Shown piece by piece: positions 11,346 through 20,797 of a DNA stretch of 64,000 nt. Source of the stretch: an uncultured Lachnospiraceae bacterium. Its GTDB lineage: Bacteria > Bacillota > Clostridia > Lachnospirales > Lachnospiraceae. The stretch is taken from positions 1 through 64,000 of the forward strand of contig CAMORO010000002.1 in NCBI GenBank assembly GCA_946623875.1. The letters run 5' to 3'. The notes under the pieces are model-generated. The model was not told the origin of the DNA. It saw nothing but the letters and a program-made list of their open reading frames with translations, and searched no databases. A program made the translations under genes and the position numbers. The number at the start of each line of letters is the position of its first letter. Within the stretch, counting starts at the first letter, position 1.

Positions 11346-11879
11346 ATGCCCACATGGAACAGCAGAGGCCTCAGGGGATCTACTCTTGAGGATCTTATAA
11401 ACAGGACAAATGATAAATACAGGGATAACAGGCTGGGATTAATACAGAAGATCCCCACGCCGATAACTCCGATCAATATCGATAAGGCTAATAAACAGAT
11501 AACCCTTGCATATTTCGATCAGAAAAGTACTGTCGACTATATAGGAGTCGTACAGGGCATCCCGGTGTGCTTTGATGCTAAGGAATGTGCAAAAGAAACA
11601 TTTGCACTTGCAAATATCCATGAGCATCAGGTCGCTTTTATGAATGAATTTGAAGAACAGGGCGGCATAGCTTTTTTCCTTGTGTATTTTTCGTCTTTGG
11701 ATATATTTTATTATCTGAAGCTTTCTAAGCTGATGGAATTCTGGAACCGGATGCTTGAAGGAGGAAGGAAGAGCTTTAGATATGAGGAATTGGACGAAGC
11801 TTATATTATAAAGCATAAGCATGGTGTGATGGTGCCTTATTTCGATCTTCTCAACAAGGATCTGCAGGAGAGAGATTAG
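11346..11879 (+). CDS. recU: Holliday junction resolvase RecU
   Basis: NSRGLRGSTLEDLINRTNDKYRD...IQKIPTP; VDYIGVVQGIPVCFDAKE. Confidence 0.9.
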   Translation: MPTWNSRGLRGSTLEDLINRTNDKYRDNRLGLIQKIPTPITPINIDKANKQITLAYFDQKSTVDYIGVVQGIPVCFDAKECAKETFALANIHEHQVAFMNEFEEQGGIAFFLVYFSSLDIFYYLKLSKLMEFWNRMLEGGRKSFRYEELDEAYIIKHKHGVMVPYFDLLNKDLQERD

Positions 11880-11882
11880 TAC

Positions 11883-11933
11883 TTGACACAGACGGGATAT
11901 TTTAATATAATTTCGTGGTAATTCATTACCACG
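11883..11933 (+). promoter_or_regulatory. Consensus promoter plus perfect dyad upstream of hisZ
   Basis: TTGACA (11883-11888), 17 nt, TATAAT (11906-11911), then CGTGGTAAT-TC-ATTACCACG (11914-11933). Confidence 0.8.
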
Positions 11934-11963
11934 TTATCACGCTAAAGTAAGGACGGATTAATA

Positions 11964-13169
11964 ATGCAGAAAAAACTGATCCACACACCCGAAGGTGTAC
12001 GGGATATCTACGGAGATGAATTCAGGCATAAGCTGCTCATACAGAGGAGGCTGAATGACCTTATCAACAGGTACGGTTATGAGGATATACAGACTCCGAG
12101 CTTTGAATTCTTCGATATTTTCTCCGGTAATACAGGAACAATACCGTCAAAGGAGCTGTACAAGTTCTTTGATAAGGAAGGGAATACTCTTGCACTAAGG
12201 CCTGATTTTACTCCTTCGATCGCAAGGGCGGGGGCCAAATACTTTGCCGAAGAAACTCTTCCGATACGTTTCTGTTATACGGGAAGCACCTTTAACAATG
12301 CTTCGGATTATCAGGGAAGGCTTAAAGAAAGTACCGAGATCGGTGCCGAACTCATAAATGACGGCAGTGTTGATGCCGATGTCGAAGTTATTCTTATGAC
12401 TACAGAGGCGCTTAAGCTGGCCGGTCTTAATGATTTTCAGATCAGTATTGGCAATCTGGAGTTCTTCAAAGGCCTGTGTGCGGAGCATGGTATAGATGAG
12501 GACAATGAACTGATGCTTCGCGAAATGATAAATGACAAGAATCATTTCGGAACGCTGGATATACTTGATTCACTTGAGCTTAAGGATAATGTAAAGGAGA
12601 TATTCGGACGTATGCCTTTGCTTTTCGGTGGTATCGATGTTCTTAAGGAAGCTTCGGGCTATGTTACCAATGAACGTTCGCGTGCCGCGATCGGACGTCT
12701 TGAGGCTATTTATGACCGCCTTAAGATAAACGGCTGTGAGAAGTACATTTCCTTCGATCTGGGCATGCTCAGCAAGTACAATTATTATACAGGCATCATT
12801 TTCAGAGCATACACATACGGAAGCGGAGATGCTATAATAAAGGGCGGACGTTATGACAATCTGCTAAGCGAGTTCGGAAAGGAAGCGCCCGCCGTAGGCT
12901 TCTGTATCCAGCTTGACCAGCTCATGTCAGTGCTCAACAGACAGAAGATAACGACTGAGGTATCAGATAATGAGAGATTCCTGATCATATATGACGGGAG
13001 CTCATATCCCAAGGCCTATGAGGAGGCAGAAAGGCTCAGGAAAGGAAACGGTACGGCAGTCCTTATAAGCGAGGAAACACTGAACGGAAGGGATATTAGC
13101 AAGTACGCTCAAAACCACAGATTAAAGATAATGGATTTAAGAGAAAGACCGGTACGGTCTGACAGATAA
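11964..13169 (+). CDS. hisZ: ATP phosphoribosyltransferase regulatory subunit HisZ
   Basis: HisRS-like: TPEGVRDIYGDE, LALRPDFTPSIAR; directly followed by short-form HisG. Confidence 0.93.
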   Translation: MQKKLIHTPEGVRDIYGDEFRHKLLIQRRLNDLINRYGYEDIQTPSFEFFDIFSGNTGTIPSKELYKFFDKEGNTLALRPDFTPSIARAGAKYFAEETLPIRFCYTGSTFNNASDYQGRLKESTEIGAELINDGSVDADVEVILMTTEALKLAGLNDFQISIGNLEFFKGLCAEHGIDEDNELMLREMINDKNHFGTLDILDSLELKDNVKEIFGRMPLLFGGIDVLKEASGYVTNERSRAAIGRLEAIYDRLKINGCEKYISFDLGMLSKYNYYTGIIFRAYTYGSGDAIIKGGRYDNLLSEFGKEAPAVGFCIQLDQLMSVLNRQKITTEVSDNERFLIIYDGSSYPKAYEEAERLRKGNGTAVLISEETLNGRDISKYAQNHRLKIMDLRERPVRSDR

Positions 13170-13178
13170 AGGGGCATT

Positions 13179-13814
13179 ATGAATTATATTACGTTTGCGC
13201 TGGGCAAGGGTAGGCTTGCCGAAAAAACACTTAAGCTGCTTGAGGAGATCGGAATAACCTGTGATGAAATGAAGGATAAATCCACAAGGAAGCTGATATT
13301 TGTAAATGAAGAACTTAAGCTTAAGTTCTTTCTGGCAAAGGGGCCGGATGTACCGACTTATGTTGAATACGGTGCCGCGGATATAGGAGTGGTCGGAAAG
13401 GATACTATCCTTGAAGAGGACAGGAAGTGTTATGAGGTTCTCGATCTGGGCTTCGGTAAATGCCGTATGTGCGTGTGCGGACCCGAATCCTCGGCAGAGC
13501 TCCTTAAACACCATGAAATGATAAGGGTTGCCACCAAATATCCGCATATAGCCAAGGATTATTTCTACAACAGGAAGCATCAGACGGTTGATATAATCAA
13601 GCTTAACGGGTCCATCGAGCTGGCACCCATTGTCGGCTTGTCGGAGGTAATAGTGGATATTGTCGAAACCGGTTCAACCCTTAAAGAAAACGGACTCAAG
13701 GTACTTGAGGAAGTGTGTCCGCTCTCGGCAAGGATGATCGTCAATCAGGTCAGCATGAAAATGGAAGCCGAAAGGATAAACAGGATCATCAGGGATATAA
13801 AGGAGAAACTATGA
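13179..13814 (+). CDS. hisG: ATP phosphoribosyltransferase HisG, short form
   Basis: ITFALGKGRLAEKTL; GAADIGVVGKD; VDIVETGSTLKENGL. Confidence 0.96.
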   Translation: MNYITFALGKGRLAEKTLKLLEEIGITCDEMKDKSTRKLIFVNEELKLKFFLAKGPDVPTYVEYGAADIGVVGKDTILEEDRKCYEVLDLGFGKCRMCVCGPESSAELLKHHEMIRVATKYPHIAKDYFYNRKHQTVDIIKLNGSIELAPIVGLSEVIVDIVETGSTLKENGLKVLEEVCPLSARMIVNQVSMKMEAERINRIIRDIKEKL

Positions 13815-15100
13815 GGATCGTAAAACTTACGGAAGAGACACGAAGAAATATAGTGAAGGATCTTTTAAAGAGAAGCCCTTCACAGTATACCGAATATGAG
13901 GAGACAGTCAGGGATATAATCAATGATGTAAAGGAAAACGGGGATGAAGCACTGTTCAGGCTCACACTGAAGTATGATAAATGCAGCCTTGACTCTGAAA
14001 GCATAAAAGTGACAAAGGAAGAGATAGACGAGGCAGTAAACGGCTATGATAAAGAACTTATCGGGGTCATGGAAAGAGCTGCCGCGAACATAAGAGCCTA
14101 TCATGAAAAACAGAAGCAGAACAGTTGGATCGATACGAAAGAAGACGGTTCCATTCTTGGACAGAAGATCACGCCCATCGAAAAAGTCGGAGTGTACGTT
14201 CCGGGAGGGAAGGCAGCATACCCTTCCTCCACGCTTATGAACATAATACCGGCTTCGGTAGCGGGAGTGGACAGAATAGTCATGGTAACACCGGCCGGTG
14301 CGGACGGCAAGGTCTCTGACGTGACACTTGTAGCCGCGCACATAGCCGGAGTGGATGAGATATATAAGGTTGGCGGGGCTCAGGCAATAGCAGCCCTTGC
14401 ATTCGGAACAGATATAATACCAAAGGTTGATAAGATCGTAGGACCCGGCAACATCTTCGTTGCATTGGCCAAGAAGGCCGTATTCGGTCATGTCAGCATA
14501 GACAGTATAGCGGGTCCCAGTGAGATCCTTGTGATCGCCGATGAAACCGCCAATCCAAGGTATGTGGCTGCAGATCTGCTTTCGCAGGCGGAGCATGATC
14601 AGCTTGCATCCTCAATACTTATCACGACATCAAGGGAGCTTGCGGATAAGGTAAATGCCGAAATAGACATATTTACCGCCGGACTGGAGCGGAGTGAGAT
14701 CATACTTAAGTCACTTGAGAATTACGGATATATACTTATAGCAGATGATATCGATGAAGCCTGCAGCGCCGCAAATGAGATCGCCTCGGAACATCTTGAG
14801 ATACTTACAAAGGATGCCTTCAATGTTATGACCAAAATACGTAATGCAGGTGCGATCTTTATCGGTGAGTATTCATCCGAACCTCTCGGGGATTATTATG
14901 CGGGCCCCAATCATGTATTACCTACAAACGGAACGGCTAAGTTCTTTTCACCCCTTTCGGTTGATGCATTCATAAAGAAGTCAAGTATAATATCTTACTC
15001 GTGTGATGCACTCAGGGAAGCGGCAGATGATATAATGTCATTTGCAAGATCGGAGGGGCTTACAGCTCATGCCAATTCGATAAAGGTAAGGTTTGAATGA
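13811..15100 (+). CDS. hisD: Histidinol dehydrogenase
   Basis: VYVPGGKAAYPSSTLMNIIPA; KVGGAQAIAALAFGT; VGPGNIFVALAK; DLLSQAEHD. ATG at 13811 overlaps the hisG stop (ATGA). Confidence 0.97.
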   Translation: MRIVKLTEETRRNIVKDLLKRSPSQYTEYEETVRDIINDVKENGDEALFRLTLKYDKCSLDSESIKVTKEEIDEAVNGYDKELIGVMERAAANIRAYHEKQKQNSWIDTKEDGSILGQKITPIEKVGVYVPGGKAAYPSSTLMNIIPASVAGVDRIVMVTPAGADGKVSDVTLVAAHIAGVDEIYKVGGAQAIAALAFGTDIIPKVDKIVGPGNIFVALAKKAVFGHVSIDSIAGPSEILVIADETANPRYVAADLLSQAEHDQLASSILITTSRELADKVNAEIDIFTAGLERSEIILKSLENYGYILIADDIDEACSAANEIASEHLEILTKDAFNVMTKIRNAGAIFIGEYSSEPLGDYYAGPNHVLPTNGTAKFFSPLSVDAFIKKSSIISYSCDALREAADDIMSFARSEGLTAHANSIKVRFE

Positions 15101-15187
15101 TCCGGTGTAATGCATGATCATGTTGTTGCTTCAAAGATAGTACTGTAACAGATATATTTGATGTTGTTAGTGTAAACGGAGAGATAT

Positions 15188-15781
15188 ATGAGTGAACAAA
15201 GGATAGGAAAGGTTAAAAGAGATACAAAGGAGACCCGGATAAACCTTGAGCTTAATCTTGACGGGAAAGGCGATGCGGAGATCGAAACCGGGATCGGTTT
15301 TTTCGATCATATGCTTGAAGGCTTTGCCAAGCACGGTCTGTTCGATCTTAAGCTTAATGTATCAGGCGATCTTCATGTGGACGGACACCACAGTGTTGAG
15401 GATACGGGAATAGTTCTCGGTAATGCGATACGTAAGGCTGTCGGATCCAAGAAGGGGATCAAACGTTACGGATATATGATACTTCCGATGGATGATGCAC
15501 TTGTTCTGTGCGCGATCGATCTGTGCGGAAGACCGTATTTTTCCTATGAAGCCGAATTTGATACCGAAAAGATCGGATATCTTGATACGGAGCTTATACG
15601 TGAGTTCTTCTATGCGGTAAGCTATTCGGCTATGATGAATCTGCATATTAAGGTCTTGTCAGGGACCAATTCGCATCATATTGCGGAAGCAATGTTTAAA
15701 TCATTTGCCAAGGCACTTGATATGGCTGTAAGCTATGACGAACGCATCAATGATGTGTTGTCTACGAAAGGAACACTCTAA
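15188..15781 (+). CDS. hisB: Imidazoleglycerol-phosphate dehydratase
   Basis: TGIGFFDHMLEGFAKHG; DGHHSVEDTGIVLG; SGTNSHHIAEAMFKSFAKAL. Confidence 0.97.
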   Translation: MSEQRIGKVKRDTKETRINLELNLDGKGDAEIETGIGFFDHMLEGFAKHGLFDLKLNVSGDLHVDGHHSVEDTGIVLGNAIRKAVGSKKGIKRYGYMILPMDDALVLCAIDLCGRPYFSYEAEFDTEKIGYLDTELIREFFYAVSYSAMMNLHIKVLSGTNSHHIAEAMFKSFAKALDMAVSYDERINDVLSTKGTL

Positions 15782-17055
15782 TGGCACAAAAGATGATCAT
15801 TCCCTGCCTGTATCTTAAGGACGGCAGGCTTTACGAAGACTTTAGCGACGAAACCAAGATAAGCGACGATCCAGTGGGTTATGCCATGAAATGCTGCAAC
15901 CTCGGAGCGGATATGCTCATAATCTTCGATCAGTCAAATGATGACACATCACATGATGAAGCTCTCCATATCATGAGAGAAATAAACAGAAGTGTGGATA
16001 TTCCGGTGATCGGTGCCGGTAATATCAAGAGGAGCGAGGATGTAAAGAAGATACTTTACGCCGGCTGCCGTTATGCCGCACTTAATCTTGCGAAGCAGGA
16101 CAATATAGATCTTATAGAAGATGTAAGCAAGCGTTTCTCAAAGGATAAGATCTTTGTCTGTGCCGATGCTCTTGAGCAGGTACTTGAATCTATCGATCTG
16201 ATAAGGGAATATACATACGGAGTATTACTGCTTAATGACAATGTTGACGATTCCTATAAGGGTCTTAAGCTGATCCCGATAACAGGGAACAGTGACGAGG
16301 ACCGGGCTGTTAAAATACTCGGAAATGACTGTGTTATAGGTATTTCGGGACGATTTGCCAATGATAACACCCAAGGACTTCGTACTGTTAAAAACCGGCT
16401 GAATGACCGGGGGATCGATACCTGCATTTTTAAGAGTCCGTACAGATTTGAAGATTTTAAAACCAATTCGGACGGCCATATTACCGTTGTTGTTCAGGAT
16501 TATAAGACAAATGAGGTACTGATGGTTGCTTATATGAATGAGGAAGCCTACAATAAAACTATTGAAACCGGTATAATGACATATTATTCAAGAAGCCGTA
16601 ATGAACTGTGGGTTAAGGGCGATACATCGGGGCATTACCAGTATGTTAAATCACTCACTGCCGACTGCGATATGGATACAATACTTGCAAAGGTGGCTCA
16701 GATTGGGAACGCCTGTCATACCGGAAGTTATTCCTGTTTCTTTAATGATATTGTTCATGTTGATCAGAAGGCAGTCAATCCTTTGACCGTATTTGAGGAC
16801 GTATATAAAGTTATAATTGACAGAAGAAACAATCCCAAGGAAGGTTCGTACACCAATTACCTCTTTGATAAGGGTATCGACAAGATACTCAAAAAGGTTG
16901 GCGAGGAGGCAACGGAAATAGTTATCGCCGCCAAAAATCCCGATAAGGAAGAAGTTAAATATGAGATAGCCGATTTCCTGTATCACGTTATGGTACTGAT
17001 GGCGCAATGCGGGCTTGACTGGACGGATATCACCAAGGAACTGGCTAACCGTTAA
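15781..17055 (+). CDS. hisIE: Fusion: degenerate HisF/HisA-like barrel + phosphoribosyl-AMP cyclohydrolase/phosphoribosyl-ATP pyrophosphatase (HisIE)
   Basis: N-terminal ~228 aa MIIPCLYLKDGRLYEDF...DDPVGYAMKCCNLGADMLIIFD; C-terminal HisI (MAYMNEEA, SRSRNELWVKGDTSGHYQ, GNACHTGSYSCF) and HisE (KVGEEATEIVIAAKN). Confidence 0.9.
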   Translation: MAQKMIIPCLYLKDGRLYEDFSDETKISDDPVGYAMKCCNLGADMLIIFDQSNDDTSHDEALHIMREINRSVDIPVIGAGNIKRSEDVKKILYAGCRYAALNLAKQDNIDLIEDVSKRFSKDKIFVCADALEQVLESIDLIREYTYGVLLLNDNVDDSYKGLKLIPITGNSDEDRAVKILGNDCVIGISGRFANDNTQGLRTVKNRLNDRGIDTCIFKSPYRFEDFKTNSDGHITVVVQDYKTNEVLMVAYMNEEAYNKTIETGIMTYYSRSRNELWVKGDTSGHYQYVKSLTADCDMDTILAKVAQIGNACHTGSYSCFFNDIVHVDQKAVNPLTVFEDVYKVIIDRRNNPKEGSYTNYLFDKGIDKILKKVGEEATEIVIAAKNPDKEEVKYEIADFLYHVMVLMAQCGLDWTDITKELANR

Positions 17056-17079
17056 CAGGAATCGGCAAACGGAGCATTT

Positions 17080-18942
17080 ATGACTAAGACCGCTTTAAGC
17101 GAAGAGATTTTACTTACTATAGAGAAGCCTGCCAGATATACAGGTAACGAAGTAAACAGTGTTTACAAGGATAAGAACATGGTTGATGTGAGATTTGCTA
17201 TGTGTTTTCCGGATGTTTACGAAATAGGTATGTCGCATCTGGGAATACAGATACTTTACTCCATGTTCAACACTTTTGATGATGTATGGTGCGAGCGTGT
17301 ATATTCGCCGTGGGTGGATCTTCACAGGATCATGAAGGAGAGAAATATACCTCTTTTTGCCCTCGAGTCCCAGGATCCGGTTTACATGTTTGATTTTCTG
17401 GGTATTACTCTGCAGTACGAGATGTGTTACACAAATGTGCTGCAGATACTTGACCTTTCCCATATCCCGCTGATGGCAGCGGACAGAACAGAGGAACATC
17501 CGATAGTTATAGGCGGAGGTCCATGTGCCTACAATCCTGAACCGCTTGCGGATTTCTTTGATATATTCTATATAGGTGAAGGCGAGACTGCATACAGGAA
17601 GCTTATAGACCTGTACAGGAATTACAAAAAGAGCGCAATGACCAGAAAGGAATTCCTCCGTAACGCATCACATATAAGCGGGATGTATGTTCCCTGCCTG
17701 TATGAGGCCTCGTATGACGATGACGGAATACTCAGTTCGTTTGAGCCGCTGTATCCCGATGTTCCAAAGACTATCCGTAAGGAAATAGAAATGAATATGT
17801 CGGATACTTATTATCCGGTCAAACCTGTTGTCCCGTTCATCAAGGTCACGCAGGACCGGGTGACGCTGGAAATACAGCGCGGATGCATCAGGGGCTGCCG
17901 TTTCTGTCAGGCAGGCATGATATATCGTCCCGTACGGGAACGGAATGTGGAGCTTCTTAAATCCTATGCGGTTGAAATGCTTAAAAATACAGGGCATGAA
18001 GAGATATCGTTAAGTTCCCTGAGCTCAAGTGATTATTCAGGGCTTGAGGAACTCGTTAACTTTCTTGTGGAACATGCGGATAAAAAGAAATTAAACATTT
18101 CCCTGCCGTCGTTAAGGATAGATGCATTCTCTCTGGATGTTATGAGTAAGATCCAGGATATACGTAAGAGCTCGCTTACATTTGCTCCCGAGGCCGGTTC
18201 GCAGAGGCTTAGGAACGTCATTAATAAGGGACTCACCGTGGATGACATTATGGAGGGTGCAACACAGGCCTTCCTTGGCGGGTGGACAAGGGTTAAGCTG
18301 TATTTTATGCTGGGTCTTCCCACCGAAACGGAAGATGATATGCGCGGGATTGCCGGGCTTTCCAACGAAATAGCGAAGCTCTACTATGAACTGATACCCA
18401 AGAGCGAGAGGAAGGGAAGGGTGCAGATCGTATCATCGACTTCCTTCTTTGTACCCAAACCGTTCACACCCTTTCAGTGGGCATCGATGAATACCAAGCA
18501 GCAGTTCCTTGACAAAGCTCATTTCGTGAATGAATGTATGCGTGAACAGTTAAACAGTAAAAGTATCAAATACAACTACCATGAGGCTGATGTGAGTGTT
18601 CTTGAAGGAGTATTTGCAAGAGGTGACAGACGTCTATCAAAGGTACTGGTTGAAGCCTACAAAAGAGGATGCCTGTTTGATGCATGGACCGAAACGTTCA
18701 GGGAAGAGCCCTGGCTTGATGCCTTTGATGCCTGCGGTATTGATCCTGCTTTCTATACATCCAGGGAACGCTCAACAGATGAGCTTCTTCCTTGGGACAT
18801 GATAGATGTCGGCGTGAGCAGGGAATTCTTAAAAAAAGAATGGGACAATGCATTAAACGAAAAGGTTACTCAAAATTGCAGAATCTCGTGCTCTGGATGC
18901 GGAGCAAGGGTCTTTGGCGGAGGGGTATGCTATGAAGGTTAG
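17080..18942 (+). CDS. B12-binding-like radical SAM protein (TIGR03960-type)
   Basis: GCIRGCRFCQAGMIYRPVRER, SLPSLRIDAFSLDVM, ARGDRRL; followed by the TIGR03936-type partner. Confidence 0.9.
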   Translation: MTKTALSEEILLTIEKPARYTGNEVNSVYKDKNMVDVRFAMCFPDVYEIGMSHLGIQILYSMFNTFDDVWCERVYSPWVDLHRIMKERNIPLFALESQDPVYMFDFLGITLQYEMCYTNVLQILDLSHIPLMAADRTEEHPIVIGGGPCAYNPEPLADFFDIFYIGEGETAYRKLIDLYRNYKKSAMTRKEFLRNASHISGMYVPCLYEASYDDDGILSSFEPLYPDVPKTIRKEIEMNMSDTYYPVKPVVPFIKVTQDRVTLEIQRGCIRGCRFCQAGMIYRPVRERNVELLKSYAVEMLKNTGHEEISLSSLSSSDYSGLEELVNFLVEHADKKKLNISLPSLRIDAFSLDVMSKIQDIRKSSLTFAPEAGSQRLRNVINKGLTVDDIMEGATQAFLGGWTRVKLYFMLGLPTETEDDMRGIAGLSNEIAKLYYELIPKSERKGRVQIVSSTSFFVPKPFTPFQWASMNTKQQFLDKAHFVNECMREQLNSKSIKYNYHEADVSVLEGVFARGDRRLSKVLVEAYKRGCLFDAWTETFREEPWLDAFDACGIDPAFYTSRERSTDELLPWDMIDVGVSREFLKKEWDNALNEKVTQNCRISCSGCGARVFGGGVCYEG

Positions 18943-19624
18943 GATCAAATTCGCCAAGGAAGGAACCATGAAGTTCATAGGGCATCTTGATGTAATGCGT
19001 TATTTCCAAAAGCTGTTAAGAAGATCCGATATTCCCATTGCTTATACGACCGGAATGAGTCCGCATCAGGTAATGTCGTTCGCAATGCCGCTCGGGATCG
19101 GAGTTGAAAGTGATGCGGAGTATGTTGACATTGAAATAACCGAACCGATTTCATCTGAAACCGCGATCGGGAGGATGAACGATAACAATGTTGAAGGAAT
19201 AAGGATACTTTCATTTAAAGAGCTGCCGGAAGATGCGGATAATGCAATGGCCAGTATCAGGGCAGCCGATTATGAGGTACGCTTCAGACAAGGCTATGCA
19301 CCTGATTTCCCGTTTATGAAAAGGCTTGAGGCCCTTTATGAAAAGGATACCATACCGGTTCTTAAAAAAACCAAAAAGAGCGAGACTGTGGTTGACATAA
19401 AACCCGGAATATATTCCTTTGGCGGTAATGATGAATGCATTAAGATGTGTCTTTCATGCGGAAGTATGCTTAATATAAAGCCGGAGCTTGTTGCCGCTGC
19501 CGTCTTTGCAAGTGAGGACAGGGAATTAAATGAATTTGCTCTGCTGATAAGAAGAAAAGAAATATACACAATGATAAATAATGTACTAACAGGTCTTGAT
19601 GAAATAGGAGGGAGCATCCAATGA
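18932..19624 (+). CDS. Radical-SAM-associated protein (TIGR03936/DUF2344-type)
   Basis: MKVRIKFAKEGTMKFIGHLDVMRYFQKLLRRSDIPIAYTTGMSPHQVMSFAMPLGIGVESDAEY. Start set to ATG 18932. Confidence 0.9.
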   Translation: MKVRIKFAKEGTMKFIGHLDVMRYFQKLLRRSDIPIAYTTGMSPHQVMSFAMPLGIGVESDAEYVDIEITEPISSETAIGRMNDNNVEGIRILSFKELPEDADNAMASIRAADYEVRFRQGYAPDFPFMKRLEALYEKDTIPVLKKTKKSETVVDIKPGIYSFGGNDECIKMCLSCGSMLNIKPELVAAAVFASEDRELNEFALLIRRKEIYTMINNVLTGLDEIGGSIQ

Positions 19625-20781
19625 ATGAACAGAACATTATAATCACAAGGTACAATGACTCGATACTGTTTATGAGTACGGACGGGGACAGACCGCTGGA
19701 ATATCAGCTCTTCAAAAAGGATGAGGATACTATCGGTAATATATATGTATGCGAGATCAAGGAGCAGGTTCCGAATATAGGTGCATGCTTCGTAAATTAC
19801 GGAGACGGAAAGACCGGCTTCCTTAAGAGCAACAAATACAGAACCGGTGAAATGGTTGCACTGCAGCTTAAAAAAAGAGGCAACAAGGATAAGGCCCCGG
19901 TGTTTACCGATGAGCTGTCCCTGAGCGGTATCTATACCGTTCTCACCAATGCCAACAAGGATTTTGCAATATCCAAAAAGCTCCCGGATGAAAGACGCAA
20001 GGAACTCAGAAGATTATACGGCGTGTTTTTGAGTGATCTTGAATATGGTATTACATTAAGGACCAATTGCATAGGTGCCGGCCTTCGCGATGTTCTTTCA
20101 GAGGCCGACTCACTTGCGGGAATTATGGACGAAATCCTCAATACGGCTGATAAAAGGACATGCGGAAGCATCCTGTACAAGACCGATAACGAATGGATCA
20201 AGTACTGCTTTAACGCCAATACAGCATCGCTTAAGAAGATAATAACCGATGATGAGGAAATATATGAAAGCCTGAAAGCCGATGTTATCGGAACTCTTAA
20301 GAGCTCCAATCCCAATATTACACTTGAAAAGTATTCGGGTAAGCTTCTTCCGTTAAGCAAGCTGTATTCCATAGATAAGGGGATAGAGGAGGCAACCTCC
20401 AAAAAGGTATGGCTTAAATCCGGAGGCTTTTTGTATATAGAACAGACCGAAGCCTTGAATACGATTGATGTAAATACCGGAAAAACCACGGGAACAAAAG
20501 ATAAGGAAACAACATTTTTCGAAACAAATCTTGAAGCAACGGAAGAGATATGCAGACAGATCAGGCTACGTAACCTGAGCGGTATAATCATAATCGATTA
20601 TATTAATATGGCTGATGAGGAGAATCTTAAGCGTCTTATCAAAAGACTCAGGGAGCTGATCGCGCTTGATACGGTGAAGACCGACTTCCATGATGTAACA
20701 GCCCTTTCACTTGTTGAACTTACCAGACAGAGGGTACGTGAACCGCTGGCAGAACAGATGAAAAAGGCAGAAGAAAAATAG
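19621..20781 (+). CDS. rng: Ribonuclease G/E family protein
   Basis: GNIYVCEIKEQVPNIGACFVNYG; EALNTIDVNTGKTTGTKDKETTFFETNLEATEEICRQIRLRNLSGIIIIDYINM. Confidence 0.92.
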   Translation: MNEQNIIITRYNDSILFMSTDGDRPLEYQLFKKDEDTIGNIYVCEIKEQVPNIGACFVNYGDGKTGFLKSNKYRTGEMVALQLKKRGNKDKAPVFTDELSLSGIYTVLTNANKDFAISKKLPDERRKELRRLYGVFLSDLEYGITLRTNCIGAGLRDVLSEADSLAGIMDEILNTADKRTCGSILYKTDNEWIKYCFNANTASLKKIITDDEEIYESLKADVIGTLKSSNPNITLEKYSGKLLPLSKLYSIDKGIEEATSKKVWLKSGGFLYIEQTEALNTIDVNTGKTTGTKDKETTFFETNLEATEEICRQIRLRNLSGIIIIDYINMADEENLKRLIKRLRELIALDTVKTDFHDVTALSLVELTRQRVREPLAEQMKKAEEK

Positions 20782-20797
20782 TTCTTTGAGGTAAAAA

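Noticed and set aside
13715-13810. N-terminal extension of the hisD ORF
   Set aside because: Overlaps the hisG end out of frame; the ATG at 13811 with the ATGA overlap is the more likely start.
13880-14596. 238-aa minus-strand ORF antisense to hisD
   Set aside because: Shadow of hisD; Cys/Tyr/Arg-rich low-plausibility translation.
19932-20591. 219-aa minus-strand ORF antisense to rng
   Set aside because: Ser/Leu-rich shadow of a strong RNase G CDS.
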